The notes under the pieces are model-generated. The model was not told the origin of the DNA. It did not search any database and saw only the letters and a list, made by a program, of their open reading frames with translations. From a virus: a DNA stretch of 40,670 bases. The translations under genes and the position numbers were made by a program. Position 1 is the stretch's first letter, and every line of letters begins with the position of its first letter. This document shows, piece by piece, positions 36,671 through 40,670 of the stretch. The stretch covers positions 1-40,670 of IMG/VR virus record IMGVR_UViG_3300023281_001210; one strand, 5' to 3'.

Positions 36671-37945
36671 ATGATCCGCATCAAGATAATCAAAGAATCA
36701 AAATCTCTTCTTCAAGAACTTGATTACGAACAAGTTAAACAAAGATTTGATTCCAAGAAGTTTAAAAGGGCTGCAGCAAACCCTGGGCCCCGCGCTCCGA
36801 TCCCTACATATGTCTCCCCACCATGGTCTCCTGAGGAGACGCAAGACCATTTGGCTAAACAAGTGCTGAATGCAGTCCCGGCAGATATTACGGAAAAAGA
36901 CAAAGCAACTGCCCTTAACTGGCTAATATCCACAGCGATCGCAACTCGCTTTACTGGACTGGGACCTGAGATTCGCAGCCAACTTGAAACCTTCTTTCAG
37001 ATTAAACAGCAAAAACTAGATCGTCTTCTTAATAAAAAAGATATTAACCAGGTTAAAGACTTCGCTGAGTTATATAACATTGTTAATAAGGCCCGCGGCC
37101 CCTACAAAGATCATCTAGCATCTAAGGTAAATCCAACGCAAGCAAAAGCAGGCGAAAAACTTATTCACTCTGACAACGAATGGGACGTTTATATTCCTGA
37201 AACGAAAGCAGCCGCTTGTTCTTTGGGCAAAGGCACCGAGTGGTGTACTGCTGCGCCAGGATTGGACTATTATGACCAGTACCACGAGCCAGACGATCCA
37301 CTTATCATCTTCAAGCATAAAAAAGATTCCTCCAAAGACGTTCAGATCCACTTTGGAACAGAACAGTTTATGGATGTTACTGATGACGAGATTGGTGCTT
37401 TCATGGAGGCCAAACTTGTTCTCTTACTTAAGGGAAATAAGTTTCTTCCAGAAAAGATACTTAATATAGTTAACACTTATGATTACAAAGATTTAGGCGA
37501 TGGACGCACTTTCATCAAGGCTGGCGCCGCTAAAGGTGAGTTTTGGCTTCTGAATGGCAAACTTCACCGTGAAGACGGCCCCGCGTCTGTATATGCTAGC
37601 GGCAACAAATCTTGGTATCTGAACGGCATACCTCATCGCGTCGATGGCCCTGCGGTTGAAGAAGCACATGGCTCCAAATATTGGTATCTAAACGGCAAAC
37701 TTCACCGTGAAGGTGGACCTGCTATTGAACATCCCACCGGCCAAAAAGAATGGTATTTAAACGACAAACACCATCGCGTAGACGGTCCTGCTATTGAGAA
37801 TGCATACAAAGGCCAAAATTCTTGGTATATAAAGGGCAAACACCTTGGCACCACCACCCGCGGCGACTCGCCCCCGCCCGCCTTCATCGCCGCAACCGGT
37901 GGAAAATCTTCTTTAAAACAGATCTTTAAAAAGTATCTTAAATAA
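36671..37945 (+). CDS. Repeat-containing phage protein with GTEWCT motif and IIKE-type N-terminus (424 aa)
   Basis: A 424-residue protein in three parts. The first 20 residues are MIRIKIIKESKSLLQELDYE, with two sites that fit the (L/I)xE rule of T4-type prohead proteases: IKE at residues 7-9 and LQE at 14-16. The middle has VYIPETKAAACSLGKGTEWC followed by TAAP (Trp191, Cys192), a motif I recall from many phage proteins with unknown role. The C-terminal region has five tandem units of WYLNGKLHREDGPA type, spaced 23, 23, 23 and 24 residues from Trp292. The last unit is cut short. These repeats look like MORN-like beta-hairpins. It may be a capsid-packaged internal protein, injected with the DNA; that is inference. 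Confidence 0.7.
   Translation: MIRIKIIKESKSLLQELDYEQVKQRFDSKKFKRAAANPGPRAPIPTYVSPPWSPEETQDHLAKQVLNAVPADITEKDKATALNWLISTAIATRFTGLGPEIRSQLETFFQIKQQKLDRLLNKKDINQVKDFAELYNIVNKARGPYKDHLASKVNPTQAKAGEKLIHSDNEWDVYIPETKAAACSLGKGTEWCTAAPGLDYYDQYHEPDDPLIIFKHKKDSSKDVQIHFGTEQFMDVTDDEIGAFMEAKLVLLLKGNKFLPEKILNIVNTYDYKDLGDGRTFIKAGAAKGEFWLLNGKLHREDGPASVYASGNKSWYLNGIPHRVDGPAVEEAHGSKYWYLNGKLHREGGPAIEHPTGQKEWYLNDKHHRVDGPAIENAYKGQNSWYIKGKHLGTTTRGDSPPPAFIAATGGKSSLKQIFKKYLK
37544..37849 (+). repeat. Five tandem WYLNGKxHRxDGPA units (23-24 codons)
   Basis: Within the 36671 gene, tryptophan-led units begin at 37544, 37613, 37682, 37751 and 37823. The spacing is 69, 69, 69 and 72 bases, so four full units and a short fifth. 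Each runs WxLN(G/D)K(L/I)(P/H)HR(E/V)(D/G)GPA and then a variable spacer of about eight residues. Unit 1 starts WLLNGKLHREDGPA and unit 3 WYLNGKLHREGGPA. The pattern suggests a solenoid of beta-hairpins. Confidence 0.85.
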
Positions 37946-37958
37946 TATATCATTGGTA

Positions 37959-38480
37959 ATGATTTTAGGACTAGACATTTCAACCAGTATTACTGGTATA
38001 ACAATATTAGATAATAACGGCTCAATCATTTACTGCGATCACGTTGATATGCGTAAAGAAAAGAACTTCTTTAAGAAAGCCACTATGATCGAAGAGAAGT
38101 TAGGTTTAATATACCATAACTTTGAGATCAGTAAGGTTTACATTGAGCAATCCCTCCAGTCCTTCCGCTCAGGATTCTCGTCAGCACAAACTCTCTCGCT
38201 TTTATCAAAGATTAATGGTATAGTCTCTTGGCAATGCTACAAGATCTTTGGAAAAGAGCCACAATACCTCGCCGCCATATCAGCAAGAAAACTGGTAGGC
38301 ATTAAAGTTCCAAAAGGACAGAAGGCGAAAAAGGTTGTTATGAAGTTTGTAGTTGACAACCTAGAAGACTTTGAGGTAGAGTATACTCGTCACGGCAATC
38401 CACGACCCGGTTATGAAGACCGGGCAGACAGTTATGTGATTGCGAAGGCGGGTTATATTAATGAAAAACAAAAAACTTAA
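37959..38480 (+). CDS. RuvC-like Holliday junction resolvase / RNase H-fold nuclease
   Basis: A 173-residue RNase H-fold protein resembling RuvC resolvases. The N-terminal ILGLDISTSITGI holds the first catalytic Asp (Asp6). VYIEQSLQSF has Glu63, and YEDRADSYVIAKAG carries an Asp154/Asp157 pair. Together these match the D-E-D-D acidic set of RuvC. In phages such enzymes cut branched DNA during recombination and packaging. The start was taken as the ATG at 37959. A TTG at 37953 is also in frame but adds only two residues. The primase start overlaps the end by 20 bases, so the two are probably co-translated. Confidence 0.8.
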   Translation: MILGLDISTSITGITILDNNGSIIYCDHVDMRKEKNFFKKATMIEEKLGLIYHNFEISKVYIEQSLQSFRSGFSSAQTLSLLSKINGIVSWQCYKIFGKEPQYLAAISARKLVGIKVPKGQKAKKVVMKFVVDNLEDFEVEYTRHGNPRPGYEDRADSYVIAKAGYINEKQKT

Positions 38481-39396
38481 TATTCTTCAACAGGTTCTAG
38501 GTTCTTATAGGAAATCAAATAACGAGTTCTTATTTCATTGCCCTTATTGTGATCACCACAAAAAGAAAATGTCTATCAATATTGATAAGGGATATTTCAA
38601 ATGCTGGACGTGCGACACACGAGGAAAGAATGTTTACAGGATCATCCGCAAGTATGGAACGAATAGCCAGAAATCTCAATGGCGAGAAATCACAGGCACA
38701 GTAAACTACGATAAACTTGAAGATTTATTTGCCGAGCAAATAGAAGAAAAACAAATACTTGAAATGCCTGAGGGTTTTATATCCTTAGCAAATAAAGATA
38801 TTCCTACTACCGGATTCGCTGCTAGAAACTATCTACGAAAGCGCGGCGTTACTAAACAAGATATTGTTTGGTGGAAAATGGGCTATTGTAGCAAGGGAGA
38901 TTATGAAGGTCGCATCATCATTCCATCGTTTGATGACGAAGGTGATTTAAACTATTTCGTATCTCGCTCCTATGATAGAAAGGCATACCCGAAATATAAG
39001 AATCCGCCCGCAAGCAAGAATATTATATTCAACGATTTGTTTGTGGATTGGAGTTCGGACATTATTCTTGTGGAGGGAGTCTTTGATGCTGTGGTTGCCG
39101 GTCGTAATACTGTACCTCTTCTTGGATCCACACTAAAACAACACTCAGGATTGCTTCAAAAGATCGTAAAAGAAGACGCCGGCGTTTATATTGCTTTGGA
39201 TCCTGACGCAAAGAAGAAAGAGTTGGAGATTATCAAAACTTTATTGGATTTTGATATTGAAGTTTGGAAAGTTGATATTGGCGACAATGAAGATGTCGGC
39301 TCAATGAGTAAACAAAATTTCCAGAAGTGCTTGAATAATGCTGCTCTTATCACAACAGACAACTATTTAATGCTGACACTTTCGATGTCGGTATAA
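38461..39396 (+). CDS. DNA primase with zinc finger and TOPRIM domain
   Basis: A 311-residue primase. The N-terminal zinc finger has CPYC (Cys27/Cys30) and CWTC (Cys48/Cys51), with HH at 32-33 nearby. The TOPRIM part has ILVEGVFDAVVAG with Glu205 and Asp209, then ALDPDAK with Asp247 and Asp249, the metal-binding E...DxD pattern. It would synthesise RNA primers for lagging-strand replication. Length is close to T4 gp61 (342 residues). The start is the ATG at 38461. A TTG at 38440 adds seven residues and is less likely. Downstream, only 12 bases separate its stop from the first tagged gene. Confidence 0.9.
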   Translation: MKNKKLNILQQVLGSYRKSNNEFLFHCPYCDHHKKKMSINIDKGYFKCWTCDTRGKNVYRIIRKYGTNSQKSQWREITGTVNYDKLEDLFAEQIEEKQILEMPEGFISLANKDIPTTGFAARNYLRKRGVTKQDIVWWKMGYCSKGDYEGRIIIPSFDDEGDLNYFVSRSYDRKAYPKYKNPPASKNIIFNDLFVDWSSDIILVEGVFDAVVAGRNTVPLLGSTLKQHSGLLQKIVKEDAGVYIALDPDAKKKELEIIKTLLDFDIEVWKVDIGDNEDVGSMSKQNFQKCLNNAALITTDNYLMLTLSMSV

Positions 39397-39408
39397 AGGA
39401 TTAACAAA

Positions 39409-39453
39409 ATGAAACTAACAAAAGCAAGACTACAGAAGATTATTAAAGAAGAG
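39409..39453 (+). repeat. Tag copy 1 (15-codon capsid-targeting-like sequence)
   Basis: The first copy of the tag encoding MKLTKARLQKIIKEE, at the start of the 109-residue gene. The DNA is nearly identical to the other two copies, with differences mainly at third codon positions. This copy and the third share an identical GATT/AAAGAAGAGATT end, while the second differs at AAAGAGGAACTG. Confidence 0.85.
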
Positions 39454-39738
39454 ATTGATGCTGCTAGCGAAGCAGAACAATATATGGTCAAGTCGTCCCG
39501 GGACTCAAAGCTTCATCGACATGCCCCAGGCTCCCAGGAGATGGAACTAGGTCTAGAGGTCATCGAGAAGATGAAGTCTGATTTCCCAGCGCTTATAGAA
39601 AGATTACAGATTGATGAGGATATTCTTCAGCAGATAACTGCTGAAGCTGTCGCCAGTTCCGGATACGGAGGCTCGGGCGGCAGGGTCTCACTGCACTCGT
39701 TCTTCTCCCGCGTCAACAAGTTCTTACAAGAAGGATAA
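39409..39738 (+). CDS. Capsid-targeting-tag protein A (109 aa)
   Basis: A 109-residue protein opening with the 15-residue tag MKLTKARLQKIIKEE, which recurs in the next gene. The tag is basic and amphipathic and contains I-K-E at residues 12-14, the (L/I)xE pattern cut by T4-type prohead proteases. In T4, internal proteins carry such capsid-targeting sequences and are cut at that site. Cleavage here would leave about 95 residues. The body is charged and helical (MELGLEVIEKMKSDFPALIE) followed by a Gly-rich stretch (SGYGGSGGRVS) and FFSRVNKFLQEG. Ribosome-binding site AAAGGA at 39395-39400 overlaps the primase stop. I infer an internal head (cargo) or scaffold protein. Confidence 0.75.
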   Translation: MKLTKARLQKIIKEEIDAASEAEQYMVKSSRDSKLHRHAPGSQEMELGLEVIEKMKSDFPALIERLQIDEDILQQITAEAVASSGYGGSGGRVSLHSFFSRVNKFLQEG

Positions 39739-39742
39739 ACAA

Positions 39743-39787
39743 ATGAAGCTCACCAAAGCTAGACTACAGAAGATTATTAAAGAGGAA
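39743..39787 (+). repeat. Tag copy 2 (15-codon capsid-targeting-like sequence)
   Basis: The second copy, same amino acids as copy 1, at the start of the double-tagged gene. It is preceded by AAGGATAAACAA, which includes the TAA of the upstream gene. Confidence 0.85.
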
Positions 39788-40670
39788 CTGGAAGGTTTAG
39801 GCGAGACTGACGTAATCGATGATTTTCTTAGCGCCCCGGTGGGCGAGGAGAGCCCTGAACTCACTGAAGGTCAAATGGAGTTATGGTTCACATTACAAAA
39901 TGCTGAAATGATTGCTACTTTAGCTGTTATGGCAGCTACGGTTGGTATCACAGGCTTGAGAGCATTAGGAGCTATAGCCTTAAAGTTTTTAGAAGACCGC
40001 CAAGTCAATGCGAGAGAAACAGCCCGCACAGCGCGAGAGAAAGCCAAAAAGGAACAAGCAGAAGCAGAACTTGTTTTGTTGACTGATTTTCTCTTAGAGG
40101 ACTCCACCTTTGTCGCCGCACTGGAAGGTCTGGTAACTTCGGGCTCTCGAAAAGATGTTATCGCTTTTAATAAAAGTGTTCGTGGAAAGATAAAGGAATT
40201 GGGGAGTATGGTCAGCGCAGATCCTGAAGAACTCCTAAAGCGCTTGCGGAAGAAGGCTGATGCCGGCAAAATCGAACAAAGAGTAGTCAGTGATTTTGAA
40301 GAAAAAGTTTCATCGGTTGATCCTGAATACGATGCTGAAGCGCTGCGTAAAGCAGAGCCAGTCTCCTCGGCTCCGCGCCAAAGACAAAAGATAAAAGAAT
40401 CTATAAAAGGAACAAACAAAATGAAACTCACCAAAGCAAAACTACAGAAGATTATTAAAGAAGAGATTAATGCTGTCAGAGAGGAAGCCGAGCAACTTGA
40501 GCTTCCGTTCAAGGACACCCGGATAGCCCAAGCCGCAAAGTTCTTTTCACTTCCGACAGATGAGCTAAAAGCTGCCGTTGACCCTGATGGTAAAGCAACT
40601 ATCGAAGACATAACTCAGCGTATTGAAGATGCGATGGTTAAGGCTCACAGATCTATGACTTTTGATGAGA
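39743..40670 (+). CDS. Double-tagged capsid-targeting protein, 3'-truncated by window edge
   Basis: An open frame from ATG 39743 that runs past the window end (309 residues visible). It starts with the tag MKLTKARLQKIIKEE. Residues about 46-83 are a moderately hydrophobic stretch (LWFTLQNAEMIATLAVMAAT and onwards), perhaps a membrane-active or buried helix. Residues about 88-110 are a charged helix (ARETARTAREKAKKEQAEAE). At residue 227 (nt 40421) the tag reappears in frame as MKLTKAKLQKIIKEE, preceded by KIKESIKGTNK. I checked phase line by line and found no stop between the two tags. It may be one long polyprotein or two genes whose separating stop was lost; see findings. A Pro/Ala-rich linker precedes the second tag. 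Confidence 0.8.
   Translation, partial: MKLTKARLQKIIKEELEGLGETDVIDDFLSAPVGEESPELTEGQMELWFTLQNAEMIATLAVMAATVGITGLRALGAIALKFLEDRQVNARETARTAREKAKKEQAEAELVLLTDFLLEDSTFVAALEGLVTSGSRKDVIAFNKSVRGKIKELGSMVSADPEELLKRLRKKADAGKIEQRVVSDFEEKVSSVDPEYDAEALRKAEPVSSAPRQRQKIKESIKGTNKMKLTKAKLQKIIKEEINAVREEAEQLELPFKDTRIAQAAKFFSLPTDELKAAVDPDGKATIEDITQRIEDAMVKAHRSMTFDE
40405..40412 (+). promoter_or_regulatory. Candidate internal ribosome-binding site before tag copy 3
   Basis: AAAAGGAA eight bases upstream of ATG 40421. The tag copies at 39409 and 39743 are preceded by AAAGGA and AAGGA at similar spacing (8 and 7 bases). This suggests that translation could also start at 40421, giving a shorter second product from the same message. 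Confidence 0.5.
40421..40465 (+). repeat. Tag copy 3, in frame inside the double-tagged gene
   Basis: Third copy, differing from copy 1 by one residue (K instead of R at position 7). It lies 678 bases (226 codons) after copy 2, in frame. It also has its own leader AAAAGGAACAAACAAA, similar to the leaders of the other two copies. Confidence 0.85.

Noticed and set aside
39871-40611. A long minus-strand open frame of 246 residues opposite the double-tagged gene
   Set aside because: The plus strand here carries the repeated tag with a clear ribosome-binding site and a continuous frame, and everything else in the window is on the plus strand. The minus-strand protein is a low-complexity Ser/Ala-rich shadow with no recognisable domain.
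1-40670. tRNA genes, CRISPR arrays, insertion sequences, integrase or attachment site
   Set aside because: Gene spacing leaves no room for tRNAs or arrays, and I saw no transposase or integrase motifs and no inverted-repeat ends. This is a negative from reading by eye, not from a search.

Overview
This window looks like part of the genome of a large, T4-like (contractile-tailed) phage, most likely an uncultured marine one. The evidence is a compact all-plus-strand layout with overlapping start and stop codons, and hallmark T4-type genes: a gp55-type late sigma factor, a gp25-type baseplate wedge protein, a gp6/baseplate-J protein, and a hub protein combining a tail-tip N-terminal region with a muramidase. 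There are also several kilobase-scale virion proteins, a RuvC-like resolvase and a small primase. The marine assignment rests on remembered sequence phrases, not a search. I see no integrase, tRNA, rRNA, CRISPR array or insertion sequence. No gene-free stretch is longer than about 45 bases.

Layout: (1) 1-4059 is a glycan or small-metabolite cassette of six tightly coupled genes: a sugar-phosphate nucleotidyltransferase (5' end cut off by the window), a TylF-type methyltransferase, a PI-PLC/GDPD-like protein, an HpcH/HpaI-type aldolase, a SIS-HAD fusion, and an NAD-dependent sugar epimerase. (2) 4061-5949 holds small genes around the late sigma factor, including a 53-residue protein and an FmdB-type zinc ribbon. 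(3) 5942-18246 is the baseplate/tail module: muramidase hub protein, beta-rich structural protein, a 1595-residue protein, a 519-residue protein, gp25, gp6 and a DNRLRE-like protein. (4) 18254-36655 holds very large and paralogous virion proteins: a 2942-residue protein with two lectin-like jelly rolls, two proteins sharing an N-terminal module (27082 and 33374), two FN3-like or unassigned giants, and a tandem paralog pair (34338 and 35447). (5) 36671-37945 is a protein with five WYLNGKxHRxDGPA repeats and an IIKE-containing N-terminus. (6) 37959-39396 is the RuvC-like nuclease plus primase. (7) 39409 to the right edge has genes starting with the same 15-residue tag, MKLTKARLQKIIKEE. In the last gene a second copy of the tag lies in frame inside a single open reading frame that runs off the window.

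How it fits together: the late sigma factor would switch on the virion genes that follow it. The baseplate genes build the injection machine, and the muramidase opens the cell wall. The tagged proteins at the right look like capsid-targeted internal (cargo) proteins, because the tag carries an I-x-E motif of the kind cut by T4-type prohead proteases. The sugar cassette may modify the virion or the host surface. The two most unusual points are the in-frame double-tagged cargo gene and the aldolase/PI-PLC/SIS-HAD sugar cassette.
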